The notes: generated by a model from the sequence alone, not told the origin. A stretch of DNA of 53,630 nucleotides from [Borrelia] tanukii (GCF_030436345.1 NZ_CP124037.1:1-53630); one strand, 5' to 3'. Counted from the first letter of the stretch, positions 1-9,007 are shown. Program-made: numbers and translations.

Positions 1-21
1 AATTTATATGTTTTTAGTATA
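1..21. other. Left hairpin telomere end
   Basis: The octamer TTAGTATA, the conserved box 3 of Borrelia covalently closed telomeres, lies at 14-21 from the first base. The right end carries the same octamer at the same distance in inverted orientation. Telomeres of this kind are resolved by the ResT telomere resolvase. The hairpin turn itself cannot be seen in linear sequence, so the outermost bases may be missing. Confidence 0.85.
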
Positions 22-577
22 AAAAGCATAAATAACCTCTTTTTAACTTGCAAAACAACAACATTACTACAAAATGTAAATATAAAAAATTCTAACTTCA
101 AGAAAATTAGCAGCCCTACCATGAACTTGAAATCACGCGACCTACAACAATTTTTATTAATAACCACATAACAAGATGTCTAAAGCTTTAATTCTTTCTT
201 TTAATTTTTTTAAAAAAAGTTTTACTTAATCAAGTTCGTTTAATAAATTTTCATAATAATTCACAAAGGAAAGGTATTGATCTTGAAAATTCCCAGCAAA
301 ATATTATTCAAACTTTATTAATAAATTAATAAATGCAAAAGATTAAAAAATGTTTTTAATTACTAAATCATATGGTATACTACACCGCCTTCATTTGGAA
401 AGTTTTAAAAAATCTATTGCTACGGGATTAAAAACCTTCTAATAGATACAACTTAAAAATTTAATTTTTACAAATTATAACTTTTTTTATTTACAGCAAG
501 CTGATATTAATTTATTATAAATTGCGCTAATATTTTACTTGTCAAAACTTACTATTAAGAGAGGAGGCAATAATAAT
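22..577. other. Subtelomeric non-coding stretch
   Basis: I see no credible gene between the left telomere and the first coding region. The stretch is AT-rich with stop codons in all frames, and may hold decayed sequence. The promoter of the P13 paralogue must lie near its right end, but I cannot choose a clear -35/-10 pair. Confidence 0.5.
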
Positions 578-1063
578 ATGAAAAAAATTTTCACATTAAT
601 ATTAATTTTTGGTTTGACAATTCAAATCTTTGCTACAAACAATAAGCAAGATAGAATTCAAAAAGGTATTGAGAGTTTCAATAAATATGATAACGACAAA
701 AAAAATCCAATTGGACCATTCCTTTTGAATTTATTTTTGCCCTTTGGAATAGGATCCTTTGTCCAAGGAGATTATATTGGTGGCGGCTCAGTGCTTGGAT
801 TTAATTTGCTAGGAGCAATCATTTGCGGAACTGGAATTATTCTTAACGCTCGAGAAACACAATTAACCGGATCCATACTAATAGGAGTAGGAGCAGGTAT
901 GATTGTAGCATCCTATGCAACTTCACTTATTATTCCATTCACATTTGCAAATTGGTACAATGAAAATCTTAAAAAAAGACTAAGCACTGAACTTGCGGGT
1001 TTTGAACCCAATTTTGATATTGGAACAAGCGGATTCCAACTGTCCTTTAAAAAAAATTATTAA
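578..1063 (+). CDS. bba01: P13-family outer-membrane channel protein (BBA01-like)
   Basis: This 161-residue protein has a leader (MKKIFTLILIFGLTIQIFA) and then several glycine-rich hydrophobic segments, for example FLLNLFLPFGIGSFVQGDY near residue 50 and two more around 70-125. This layout is that of the P13 family of integral outer-membrane porins of Borrelia; the lp54 paralogue BBA01 is reported to form channels. An upstream in-frame start exists, but the ATG at 578 has a strong ribosome site (GAGGAGG, 561-567), so I use it. It is the first gene from the left telomere and stands alone, followed by a hairpin terminator. Family identity is firm by pattern; channel activity is carried over from the family. 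Confidence 0.85.
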   Translation: MKKIFTLILIFGLTIQIFATNNKQDRIQKGIESFNKYDNDKKNPIGPFLLNLFLPFGIGSFVQGDYIGGGSVLGFNLLGAIICGTGIILNARETQLTGSILIGVGAGMIVASYATSLIIPFTFANWYNENLKKRLSTELAGFEPNFDIGTSGFQLSFKKNY

Positions 1064-1123
1064 ATAATTGTTAAATAAATGTAAGACAATAATTTTTTAC
1101 AATCTAATATTAAAAATTAATTT

Positions 1124-1165
1124 ACCTAAGAAGAAAGCATTTACATAAATACTCTCTTCTTAGGT
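1124..1165 (+). terminator. Hairpin terminator after the P13 paralogue
   Basis: ACCTAAGAAGA (1124-1134) pairs perfectly with TCTTCTTAGGT (1155-1165) across a 20-nt loop. It lies 60 nt after the stop codon. The T-run is weak, so termination is likely but not certain. Confidence 0.6.
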
Positions 1166-1345
1166 TTATCAATTAAATTCAGAATATTATTTAAACCCTT
1201 AAATACAAAAACTTTTAAAATATTAAAACTTATACAATATTTTTAACAATTAATAATAACAATTATTAATTAAAATGTTCTAAACATTATCTTAAAATGA
1301 TATAATTACTTATTATTGATTAAAACTACTTTTAAGGAGACTATT

Positions 1346-1864
1346 TTGAAAAAAACGATTATTGTATTTACCATATTAGTATTTATGTTTAATTGTACAA
1401 AAAAAACTAATAATGCCGAGTTAAATAATGATCTGGATGAAGAATCTCAAAAATTACAATCTAAATCAAATCTAGTTGATGACAATAGAATTGAATTTAG
1501 CAAAACAACACCTTTAGAAAAATTAATAAGCAAATTAAATTTAAACTATGATGAAAAAGAAACACTAACATTTTTGACAAGCTTATTAAAAGAAAAACTA
1601 GTAGACCCAAATATTGGCTTACACTTTAAAAATACTGGCACAGATGAAAGCAAAATAGAAGAGACTATGCACAAATTTCTATCAGACCTAAAAGAAGATG
1701 AAATAAAAGAAATGCTTGCAAAAATTAAAGAAAATAAAGATGCAAAAGAAAAAGATCCTGAAAAGTTAGATACTTACAAAACCGCACTTGCTAGTGGATT
1801 CGACGGAATTTTCAGTCAAACAGATTCCAAAGCTACATTTAATGCCCTTAAAGACGCTATATAA
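1346..1864 (+). CDS. bba03: Outer-surface lipoprotein BBA03
   Basis: The 172-residue product begins with a lipoprotein signal ending in the lipobox FMFNC, followed by a lysine- and asparagine-rich tether and a helical, charged body. I place the start at a TTG (1346) because AAGGAGA lies 7 nt upstream; a longer reading from 1316 has no ribosome site. Size, position between the P13 paralogue and the S2 antigen, and sequence character match BBA03 of lp54, which is reported to be temperature-regulated and to help the spirochaete compete in ticks. The molecular function is unknown. Confidence 0.8.
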   Translation: MKKTIIVFTILVFMFNCTKKTNNAELNNDLDEESQKLQSKSNLVDDNRIEFSKTTPLEKLISKLNLNYDEKETLTFLTSLLKEKLVDPNIGLHFKNTGTDESKIEETMHKFLSDLKEDEIKEMLAKIKENKDAKEKDPEKLDTYKTALASGFDGIFSQTDSKATFNALKDAI

Positions 1865-1913
1865 TCAACAAATCTGAAATTAATTAATTTTAAAAAAAAG
1901 CAAAAACCTAGTG

Positions 1914-1948
1914 TTAAAAGCTAGTGGTTAAAAACTGCTAGCTTTTAA
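1914..1948. terminator. Convergent terminator between BBA03 and S2 antigen
   Basis: TTAAAAGCTAG (1914-1924) pairs with CTAGCTTTTAA (1938-1948). The hairpin sits in the short gap between two converging genes, so it can serve both strands; A- and T-rich flanks support this. Confidence 0.65.
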
Positions 1949-1957
1949 AGCAACTTT

Positions 1958-2806
1958 TTAGTTAATCAGCGAATTAAATGAGCAGCTTGCGCTTTTTATT
2001 TTAGGATATTTTTCAATTATTTTTTTCATAGCAACATTAAAAAGCTTAGAATCAAGCGAAATTTTGTAAACTTTTTCATTTTGTGGATGTTGCTTAAACT
2101 TAATGGTAATCTCTGCAATCATATCCCTCCAAATTCCATCACTATAAAGATCAGTAAAAGCCTTAACTACTTTTTCAGCATCACTAGCGCCAAAAGGATA
2201 TGCGGTTACAAGCCCAGATTCAACTGATTTTTCAGACATTGGCACTCCTCCCCCTAAAAGCCCCCCTTTATTTTCATTAAAATTTATATCGCTTCCTTTG
2301 CTTATCAATTTAAATCCAGAAACAGAATAAACTGGATCACTTTCACTAGTGGTCTCAAAGATTATTAACGGCATGGCATAAGAAATGTAACTCCCATCAA
2401 CAGGAGAAACAAGATAAGAATACTTAATGCCCTTAAGCTCTTCAATACAATTTCCATGCTCATTACACAAATTTCTGGCTTTAATTTTCATCCAACGAAC
2501 ATATATCGGCCAAATCAACGCGGTGATTGCTTTTGTTCCTTCTAAAAACTCTATTTGGGTGTAATCAATAAATTTATTTTTATTATCAAGCGCTTTTAAA
2601 GTCCCATAATTTTGAAAATCAGAAGCCAAACCAGAATCGCCCGAGAATGATCCAAAATTCATTGAACCTAAAGTTCCTTTTTTTTGACCTAGTTTATCTG
2701 ATGCATTTTCTCCAACAAGTCCACTATCCTTTTTCTCCATTTTTGAATTATTATCTAAATGACAACCAAGAATTAAAACTACAATGAATACAATGAATCT
2801 TTTCAA
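1958..2806 (-). CDS. bba04: S2 antigen, lipoprotein (BBA04)
   Basis: This 282-residue protein has the signal MKRFIVFIVVLILGC, giving a lipidated cysteine at residue 15, then a serine/glycine-rich tether and a globular domain with four further cysteines. Position and neighbours match BBA04, the S2 antigen. It follows the S1 antigen on the same strand with about 100 bp between them, and its start is preceded by a GGGGAG-type ribosome site. It is expected on the cell surface. No enzymatic motif is visible. Confidence 0.8.
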   Translation of the reverse strand: MKRFIVFIVVLILGCHLDNNSKMEKKDSGLVGENASDKLGQKKGTLGSMNFGSFSGDSGLASDFQNYGTLKALDNKNKFIDYTQIEFLEGTKAITALIWPIYVRWMKIKARNLCNEHGNCIEELKGIKYSYLVSPVDGSYISYAMPLIIFETTSESDPVYSVSGFKLISKGSDINFNENKGGLLGGGVPMSEKSVESGLVTAYPFGASDAEKVVKAFTDLYSDGIWRDMIAEITIKFKQHPQNEKVYKISLDSKLFNVAMKKIIEKYPKIKSASCSFNSLIN

Positions 2807-2904
2807 AACGCTCCCCCTTAAAAATCTCCATATAATTTAAAAATTTTAATTATATTATTAGAAGCAAATTTAGATCAATTAACAAAAAAAGCAAAATAAA
2901 AAAC

Positions 2905-4176
2905 TTAACGCCTGGTAATCTCTTTTTTCAAACTGTTTAAAATGCGATTTATATAATCATAAAGTTTCTTATTCTTGCCAATATTGGTATAATAAAGTTT
3001 AAAAATTTCCAAAAGAGTATTTCTAACTTTAAGAATCAATATTCTTCTGTTTTTATTTCCAATAGAGCCTAATGCTTGCTTGAAAGGTTTGCGTGATTTA
3101 TCCATTTCTTTTAAAAACCCCTTAACATCATAATTTGATGTTATTTCCTCTAGCTTTCTCAATATCAACCTAGAATATTCCTTCCCAAGTTTTTTAAACA
3201 AATCGTCAAGATTATCAAAATCAAATTCTCCGTATAACAAAACCCCGCAAACTCGCAACGTCTCTTCTTCTTCGTCTGTTAAGCTGCGATTCCAATTTAA
3301 ATACCAATCAAGTTCTGACTTTGTAGCAAGAGAAAAATTTTTTAATTCAAGAAGCTCTTTACTAACACTACTAATTTGTTGATCAATTGTTTTTTCAAGA
3401 GCAACAAGAATGTCTGCATTTGAACCACCAGCATTAATTTTGGTTAGATAAAATTGTTGACACAAATTCATTTCTAAAAGAGAAGTTTCATCTTCTCTAT
3501 CACTTTTATCAGAATAATTTCCAATCAATCGCACTAAAACACTTATTTTAGAAGATAAATCTCCCCACCGCTTTTTCCCTATATCAATCAAAAACTGATT
3601 AACATCTTTTTCGCTGTACTTATACTTTTCTAACATTTCATCATTGTTTAAAAGCCATCCACCAAGAGTATATCTATGTTCATCGTTTTGCAAAGATTTC
3701 TTGAAAAACTCAAAATTTTTGTCTTCTTCCAAGTTTAAATTGGGAATCCAAATCCCATCATTAGCATTTTTCAGCAAAGCTTTACTGTGTTTTGACTTAC
3801 CAATATTACGATTTGAAGGCGTTTTTTGCACAGATCCAGAATCCTCTAAACTGGCCAAATTACTAATATTTAAATCGTGACTTTCATGATCTGAGTCTGC
3901 CGACATTAAATTTTTAGAATTTTCCAAAATTTGTAAATCATTTTTAAAGTCTTTAAATTCTCTGGAGTTTGCTTGACCATTCTTTTTGCTTTCAAAATTG
4001 CCCAAATTGGAATCTTTAAGCTTATTACTTTTAGACTCTAAAGATTTTTTTTGATTGCTGATTAAATTTTGTTTATTATTGGGAATGGGAATTTTTAAAT
4101 CTTCTTCTAAAGATTTACTATTACAACTAAAAAACAATAACAAGTTAATCACAGCTGCAATTTCTATTTTATTCAT
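2905..4176 (-). CDS. bba05: S1 antigen, lipoprotein (BBA05)
   Basis: This 423-residue protein starts with MNKIEIAAVINLLLFFSC, so the lipidated cysteine is residue 18. A long serine-, lysine- and asparagine-rich low-complexity region (about 20-130) precedes a helical charged domain. This is the layout of BBA05 (S1 antigen), upstream of S2 as on known lp54 plasmids. The long disordered tether suggests a surface protein holding its folded part away from the membrane. Function unknown; one report links BBA05 to vaccine-antigen screening. Confidence 0.8.
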   Translation of the reverse strand: MNKIEIAAVINLLLFFSCNSKSLEEDLKIPIPNNKQNLISNQKKSLESKSNKLKDSNLGNFESKKNGQANSREFKDFKNDLQILENSKNLMSADSDHESHDLNISNLASLEDSGSVQKTPSNRNIGKSKHSKALLKNANDGIWIPNLNLEEDKNFEFFKKSLQNDEHRYTLGGWLLNNDEMLEKYKYSEKDVNQFLIDIGKKRWGDLSSKISVLVRLIGNYSDKSDREDETSLLEMNLCQQFYLTKINAGGSNADILVALEKTIDQQISSVSKELLELKNFSLATKSELDWYLNWNRSLTDEEEETLRVCGVLLYGEFDFDNLDDLFKKLGKEYSRLILRKLEEITSNYDVKGFLKEMDKSRKPFKQALGSIGNKNRRILILKVRNTLLEIFKLYYTNIGKNKKLYDYINRILNSLKKEITRR

Positions 4177-4373
4177 AAAATTAAATTTCCTCTATTTAAT
4201 TATAGGTTTAAATAAAATATATCTCACTTTATATACACTAAATGTATGCTCCACTTTAATTCTTACCATAAAAGGAATTAGACCTAAAATTATTTTCATA
4301 ATTACCTTTTAAGATAATGCTAACAAAGCCATACATTTACAACAAAACAGCCAAAAACAAATATAAACAGAAA

Positions 4374-4401
4374 GATTAACTCTTCTAAAGAAGAGCTAAT
4401 C
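4374..4401 (-). terminator. Terminator after BBA07
   Basis: GATTA and CTCTTCT (4374-4386) pair with AGAAGAG and TAATC (4389-4401), with one A-C mismatch and a 2-nt loop. It lies just downstream of the minus-strand BBA07 stop codon, with a moderately T-rich tail on that strand. Confidence 0.6.
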
Positions 4402-4425
4402 AAGCAATTCGCTAATACAAAAAAG

Positions 4426-4899
4426 TTAAAATGAAGCGGATGCATCATAGTTTTTCACAAGATTACAAGCCTCTTCAATGTTCTTAGTTGTCGTAAAAGA
4501 TTGTCTCAAATTGTCTATGTAAGCTTTTTCAACCTGTAACAATTGCTGCTTGGCATTAGCAACATTTACATCATTTGAACGCTCAAGATCCATTTTGGCC
4601 TTTCTTTTGGCTTTTAAACACTTAACAACAGTAGCAAGCATTTCTTTTACTTTGTCTTCATTTAAATTAAAAATTTGGTTAAACTTGTCAGGACTACTAT
4701 CAAGAACCACCTGCTCAAGAAAAAACAAAGCTTCTTTTTGGTCATCATTTAAAGAATCTACAAAAGACATTTTAGGCGCTCCACTTAATGAACCATTAGA
4801 AGAATTTAACAACTTTGAAGACCTTCTCCTAATATCAGAATAATTAAATTCTTTACAAGAAAAGAACAACAAAACAATAAATAATAAAATATTTCTCAT
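4426..4899 (-). CDS. bba07: Lipoprotein BBA07 (ChpAI-like)
   Basis: The likely product is 157 residues, starting MRNILLFIVLLFFSC with a lipobox cysteine at residue 15. I chose the ATG at 4899 because GGGAGA precedes it; the longer reading to 5010 adds a non-signal-like extension. The body is helical with many lysines and an acidic stretch. Position next to the gp25-like gene matches BBA07, once annotated as ChpAI and reported to matter for tick-to-mammal transmission. It is transcribed away from the phage baseplate genes. Confidence 0.75.
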   Translation of the reverse strand: MRNILLFIVLLFFSCKEFNYSDIRRRSSKLLNSSNGSLSGAPKMSFVDSLNDDQKEALFFLEQVVLDSSPDKFNQIFNLNEDKVKEMLATVVKCLKAKRKAKMDLERSNDVNVANAKQQLLQVEKAYIDNLRQSFTTTKNIEEACNLVKNYDASASF

Positions 4900-5044
4900 A
4901 CCGTCTCCCACACTGTGATTACACAAATATTTAAATTTAAAAATTAAATGAACTTTTTTTTTAAAAAAATATAAATTATAATATATCTCAACATTTAAAA
5001 TAATAAACATTTTGTAAAACTTTATAGAAATATCGAATAAAATA

Positions 5045-5053
5045 TGCTAGAAT
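5045..5053 (+). promoter_or_regulatory. Extended -10 promoter of baseplate/holin operon
   Basis: TG-C-TAGAAT (5045-5053) is an extended -10 element 18 nt before the gp25-like start codon. No convincing -35 is present, which is common with extended -10 promoters. Confidence 0.4.
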
Positions 5054-5071
5054 GACCTTGGTAGTTAAAAA

Positions 5072-5407
5072 ATGGAAATTAAAATTGACGAGAAATTTAA
5101 TATAGTATTTAACAACGATCTTAAATTAATAGAAAACATTGAAGAACAAAAACAACGTTTATTCTTTTATCTTAAGACACCAAAAGGCAGCTTGCAAGAA
5201 AATCCAAATTATGGGTTTGACTTTAACTTTTACTTTAAGCTTTGCAAAGCCAATAAACTAGAATCTATTAAAAATTTTTTTTTAAACCTTTCAAAAGAAC
5301 TTAAAATAGATCTTATTAACGTAAAGCCAAGTATTAAAAACAAAACAATAACAATAAAATTTTTCTTTTTAGGAAAAGACACTTTAAAAATGGATTTTAA
5401 AATATGA
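5072..5407 (+). CDS. gp25/gpW-like baseplate wedge protein (BBA08)
   Basis: This 111-residue protein has the short gp25-like layout: an N-terminal strand (IDEKFNIVFNNDLKLIENIEEQ), a helix, the segment LKTPKGSLQENPNYGFDF around residue 35, and a C-terminal strand pair. In P2- and Mu-type contractile phages the equivalent protein (gpW, gp25 family) starts the baseplate wedge. The next gene overlaps by 4 nt and looks like gpJ, then gpI, which is the canonical W-J-I order. The missing partner, the spike, lies 32 kb away at 36973-37542. Assignment is by pattern and order. Confidence 0.65.
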   Translation: MEIKIDEKFNIVFNNDLKLIENIEEQKQRLFFYLKTPKGSLQENPNYGFDFNFYFKLCKANKLESIKNFFLNLSKELKIDLINVKPSIKNKTITIKFFFLGKDTLKMDFKI

Positions 5408-6276
5408 GTATAATTTTTGATAAAAACTTAGGAATATTGGAAAAAACAATAGAAGAAATTCAAACTGAAAAAAAACATATTTTGAGAACAAAATACGGCA
5501 TAAACATTAAAGACAATTCAATTTACGACATAATAAACTTTCCAAGCTCAAGCATTGACAAACAAATATCAGAAGCCTTAAAAGAGCTTTTTGCCAAAAT
5601 AAAAGAAAATGGAAGCTATTTTAATGCACTCAAAGAAGACTTAAGCACACCCAAAAGCTCAACCTACGAAGCAATAAGAAAGGCTCTGCTAAATGTTGAA
5701 GGGGTTAAACACATAAATATTTTAAGTGGGCCTGGAACAATTAACCTCTACTTAATATTACAAGACGATTGTTTTGCGGACAAAGAAAAAAATCAAATTA
5801 AAATTGAGACTAAGCAAAATATTTGGCAAGCAATATACTATACCGCGCCAAGCGGAACTGTTTTTAAAGGTGATATTGAGATTGAGTTTTTAAACAAGCA
5901 CAATCAAAAAAAAACATACAAATTCAGCTTAGGCAAGAAAAAATATGCATATCTTAAAGCAACCTACAAAACAGAAGCAAAAGACGCAATTTATAAAGAA
6001 ATAGATGCTCAAATCAGAGACATTTACAATAAAATATTAGCCGAAAAATACACTGAAATGGGCACATCCCTTAGATACCAAGACTTTCTTGCGCCAGTTA
6101 GCATTATCAGGGGCATAAAAGAGCTAAGAATTGGAACTTGCATTAAAAGCGATGTCACAAAAAAAATTACAGACCTTAGTGATAGTGATTTTACATTCAA
6201 TAAAGACGAAAACACCAAAGAAAATGAAATTATTATTTTTGATACAAACAAAAGACTGCTTATTAACAGAGAATAA
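5404..6276 (+). CDS. Baseplate J-like wedge protein (DUF276 family, BBA09)
   Basis: The 290-residue product starts at an ATG overlapping the previous gene's stop. It begins with a short coiled segment, then the pattern LKEDLSTPKSSTYEAIRKAL, VEGVKHINIL and a glycine-containing strand, resembling the region of baseplate J proteins where adjacent wedge subunits interlock. I recall this as the Borrelia DUF276 family. Placement between gp25-like and gpI-like genes is the main support. In a contractile phage it would form the arms of the baseplate ring; direct proof is lacking. Confidence 0.6.
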   Translation: MSIIFDKNLGILEKTIEEIQTEKKHILRTKYGINIKDNSIYDIINFPSSSIDKQISEALKELFAKIKENGSYFNALKEDLSTPKSSTYEAIRKALLNVEGVKHINILSGPGTINLYLILQDDCFADKEKNQIKIETKQNIWQAIYYTAPSGTVFKGDIEIEFLNKHNQKKTYKFSLGKKKYAYLKATYKTEAKDAIYKEIDAQIRDIYNKILAEKYTEMGTSLRYQDFLAPVSIIRGIKELRIGTCIKSDVTKKITDLSDSDFTFNKDENTKENEIIIFDTNKRLLINRE

Positions 6277-6278
6277 AA

Positions 6279-6890
6279 ATGAACACAGAAATACCCAAAT
6301 TTTTAGAAAATACTCAAATTGAAAAATTCATTTATAATGAGCTTGACTATAAAAAAGAGATACTAAGAGAACTAAAAGAACTGCTTGAGAACTTTAGAAC
6401 AATCAATGTTAAAGACAGCATTAACTCTAAATATATTGCATTACTAATGCTTTCAATATTTAACGCATTTCACTTTAAAAAAGAGCTAGATAAAAATCTT
6501 GTTAACTCTTTAGACGCCATTATTTTTGCAATAAAATCTATTGGCACCGATGAAAGCTTTATTGTACTCTTTAAGGCATTTTTACACGCAAATGTAGAAG
6601 TCAGCGCAAACAAAGACGCTCCAGGCGAAATAATAATAAAATTACTTGGAAACATTAAGTCTCCAATTGAATTTAATATTGCTGCAAAAAATCAAAATAA
6701 ACTTAAAAAAATAACTGCAAAACACATTGGATTAAAAAAATCTTTGGTTTCTAACTATATGCCCAAAGATTACAAAAATTCAGTATATGAGTTTATTAAA
6801 ATATTAATTCCCGTAGGAAGGATAGTAAAAATCATAGACAAAGAACAAATAGAAATAAAAAGTACAAGAATAAAAAATTTTGCAAAGTAG
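6279..6890 (+). CDS. gpI-like baseplate/tail protein (DUF735 family, BBA10)
   Basis: This is a 203-residue protein of mixed helices ending in a basic strand (IDKEQIEIKSTRIKNF). It follows the J-like gene after 2 nt, so translation is probably coupled. In P2-like phages the gene after J is I, whose product connects wedge to fibre. Sequence similarity to gpI is not obvious by eye; the call rests on order, size and membership in the cp32/lp54 DUF735 family. Confidence 0.5.
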   Translation: MNTEIPKFLENTQIEKFIYNELDYKKEILRELKELLENFRTINVKDSINSKYIALLMLSIFNAFHFKKELDKNLVNSLDAIIFAIKSIGTDESFIVLFKAFLHANVEVSANKDAPGEIIIKLLGNIKSPIEFNIAAKNQNKLKKITAKHIGLKKSLVSNYMPKDYKNSVYEFIKILIPVGRIVKIIDKEQIEIKSTRIKNFAK

Positions 6891-6956
6891 ATTATTTTTC
6901 TGGTCTACTAAAGCTTAAATAACAATTTAAAATTAAAGAATTTAAAAGGAGAATTT

Positions 6957-7991
6957 ATGAATACCGGCGAACAACAAGAAAGCGTACAAATAAAGGATTT
7001 AAACAGAAAAACAAAAGTTAATCAAAGCGATCTTATTCCTATTGATGACATAGTAGAAGATACTTGTGCAATCACATACAAACATCTCCTAGAACAAATA
7101 CAAAACGATACCTTTTACAACAGTGAATTTCAATGCTTTAAAAAAGCAATAAAAGACGTAATTAGCAAGGAACTTTTAGAAAACAAAGAATATATAAAAA
7201 CCATTTACATCAAAGTAATCTCTAAGCTTTTAGAACTAAGTACATCACCTGAAAACATAGATTTTGATACTGTTTTTAGAAAAGTTAAATCTACGTTTAT
7301 TTCAAGCTTAAAGCACACAAACACAAAACTACCTTCAAATAAAATTTCAATTTACAACTCAACCACAAAAGATCTTGAACTTATTCAATTTGAAATTTTA
7401 ATTGAAAGCTTAAAAGAGGTTCTTGCAGAAAAATCTGAGATTAATCAACTCAAAAGTGACTTAATTAACTATTTACAAATAAATAATTTTACAGATACAT
7501 TCCTAAACTCTTTCAAATCAATACCTAAAAAATCTTTTGATACAAAAAATGAACAACTTGTAAGCTGTTATAAAAACGGAATCCCACAAATTGTAGACAC
7601 TCCCATTTGGTGGCAAGGAAAACCACATGGCTTTGGGGGACAACACACAATAATTGATGATGATGCAATATTAGAATTTCAATATAAAAATAAAGCCACA
7701 ACCATTGTACTTAAAAACAAAAGCAGCACATCAATTGTAATAGACGAATCACACAAAGAAAATTACATTTACTTGCAAATTGACGCAGAAATTAGGCATT
7801 CAAGCTCAATAGAAGATCACAATAAACAATTTTACCTTCAATTTGCAAAAAGCTCTGCCAAAATACTAATAGCCTCATTTTCTTCAGAAAACATACCCAC
7901 ACTCAAAACGCCAATCTACAATGGTTGGTACTTCGTCGGGTCAGGCAGCGTAAGCAGAGACCAAACAATGCCAATACTATACAAAGTATAA
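6957..7991 (+). CDS. Putative tail fibre protein (DUF685 family, BBA11)
   Basis: The 344-residue protein opens with a polar region containing IKDLNRKTKVNQSDLIPIDD and TCAITYKHLLEQI, the kind of short repeat (set a property, then run the item) seen at the N terminus of many phage tail fibres. A helical middle is followed by a strand-rich C-terminal half from about residue 210 with WWQGKPHGFGGQ and a final domain ending at the baseplate-distal tip. A ribosome site (AAAAGGAG) precedes its ATG. As the gene between baseplate I and holin it is the best candidate for receptor binding. Confidence 0.55.
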   Translation: MNTGEQQESVQIKDLNRKTKVNQSDLIPIDDIVEDTCAITYKHLLEQIQNDTFYNSEFQCFKKAIKDVISKELLENKEYIKTIYIKVISKLLELSTSPENIDFDTVFRKVKSTFISSLKHTNTKLPSNKISIYNSTTKDLELIQFEILIESLKEVLAEKSEINQLKSDLINYLQINNFTDTFLNSFKSIPKKSFDTKNEQLVSCYKNGIPQIVDTPIWWQGKPHGFGGQHTIIDDDAILEFQYKNKATTIVLKNKSSTSIVIDESHKENYIYLQIDAEIRHSSSIEDHNKQFYLQFAKSSAKILIASFSSENIPTLKTPIYNGWYFVGSGSVSRDQTMPILYKV

Positions 7992-8014
7992 AAATAAATT
8001 AAAAGGAGATATTT

Positions 8015-8194
8015 ATGGATACAATACTTATTTTTTTGTCAACAATTGACAATACAAAACTCATTATATTAGGAGGATTTATTGTTCTGGCAATACTGCC
8101 AACGATTTTAGCAATAAAGCCGCAGTTTAGAGAAAATTTAAACTTTCTTATAAAAAAGCTCTTAAAAAATACAAATAAAAAGGAACCAAAATGA
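8015..8194 (+). CDS. blyA: BlyA-like holin
   Basis: This 59-residue protein, too short for many gene callers, starts at ATG 8015 behind AAAAGGAG. It has one membrane segment (about residues 17-34, KLIILGGFIVLAILPTIL) and a lysine-rich tail. Its size, charge pattern and position before the BlyB-like gene fit BlyA of cp32, a phage holin with haemolytic effect in E. coli. The stop overlaps the next ATG (ATGA), so the two are translationally coupled. The copy here may help release phage particles or be a relic. Confidence 0.75.
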   Translation: MDTILIFLSTIDNTKLIILGGFIVLAILPTILAIKPQFRENLNFLIKKLLKNTNKKEPK

Positions 8195-8604
8195 ACAGTA
8201 AAATAAATATCAATTCTGGTGTTGAAGCCTTAAATAATTTATATGATTTTCTAAAAAGCGGTGATTCTCCAACAGAAGTTAAAGTAGAAAAGGGAATATA
8301 TTTGGGGCTTAATCTTTACAAGCTAATAATGAGTATCTACAAAGATAAAATCGACACCCTTGAAAAGGAAGAATCAATAAAAATATTAAATGATATTGAA
8401 AATGTTAATAATAAAATCACTCAACTTATATCAAGCATTAATGACGATAGAGATGCAAGTATTATTGAGAATTTAAGAGAAGAAAGAAATGAACTAATGA
8501 CAATCAAAACCAAAGCACTCCAAGAACAAATAAAAGGATCCCTAGAAGATTTACCAAAAAGCCATAATAACAAAGACCTGAAAGGAGATAAAATTGAAAA
8601 TTAA
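8191..8604 (+). CDS. blyB: BlyB-like holin accessory protein
   Basis: This 137-residue soluble protein is largely helical, with a coiled-coil region from about residue 55 to 115 rich in E, K and N. It overlaps the BlyA-like gene by 4 nt. In cp32, BlyB accompanies BlyA and was proposed to stabilise or modulate it. No catalytic motif is visible, so it is not an endolysin. Confidence 0.7.
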   Translation: MNSKININSGVEALNNLYDFLKSGDSPTEVKVEKGIYLGLNLYKLIMSIYKDKIDTLEKEESIKILNDIENVNNKITQLISSINDDRDASIIENLREERNELMTIKTKALQEQIKGSLEDLPKSHNNKDLKGDKIEN

Positions 8605-8959
8605 AACTTACCCTTTTTTATTTTTATTAAACACGCTTATAATCTTTTCATGCTCTACAATAGCAAGCCTTCCAGAAGAACCATCATACCCAAAAGAATC
8701 AACATTAAAGGCTTTAAGCTTATATGAAGCGCATCTTTCAAGCTATGTTATGTACTTACAAACATTTCTTGTAAAGACTAAGCAAAAAGTAAATAACAAA
8801 AATTATCCTGAGTTTAAGCTTTTTGACACCAGTAAATTAGAAAAAGATCAAAATCTAAAATCAATCAAAACAAACATTACTAATTTAAAAAATCACATTG
8901 ACAAAATAAAACCAATAGCAATACAGATTTACAAAAAATACTCAAAAAACATACCTTAA
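8594..8959 (+). CDS. bba14: Lipoprotein of the holin operon (OrfD/BBA14)
   Basis: The 121-residue product starts at TTG 8594, which has AAAGGAG upstream and overlaps the previous gene by 11 nt. The signal ends in the lipobox IIFSC. The mature part is helical and lysine-rich with a proline pair (PEEPSYP). A small lipoprotein after BlyA/BlyB is also present in cp32; a spanin-like role at lysis is possible because it could tether an envelope layer, but this is speculation. Confidence 0.65.
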   Translation: MKIKTYPFLFLLNTLIIFSCSTIASLPEEPSYPKESTLKALSLYEAHLSSYVMYLQTFLVKTKQKVNNKNYPEFKLFDTSKLEKDQNLKSIKTNITNLKNHIDKIKPIAIQIYKKYSKNIP

Positions 8960-8985
8960 AGTCATTTAATTTTTCTTTTTCTCCT

Positions 8986-9007
8986 AAAGTCCCAATTGTG
9001 GGACTTT
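8986..9007 (+). terminator. Strong terminator ending the baseplate/holin operon
   Basis: AAAGTCCCA (8986-8994) pairs perfectly with TGGGACTTT (8999-9007) over a 4-nt loop and runs into a T-tract (9005-9009). It insulates ospA from phage transcription. Confidence 0.9.

Noticed and set aside
5010..5010. Longer BBA07 start at 5010
   Set aside because: The extension hides the lipoprotein signal, and the inner ATG at 4899 has a good ribosome site.
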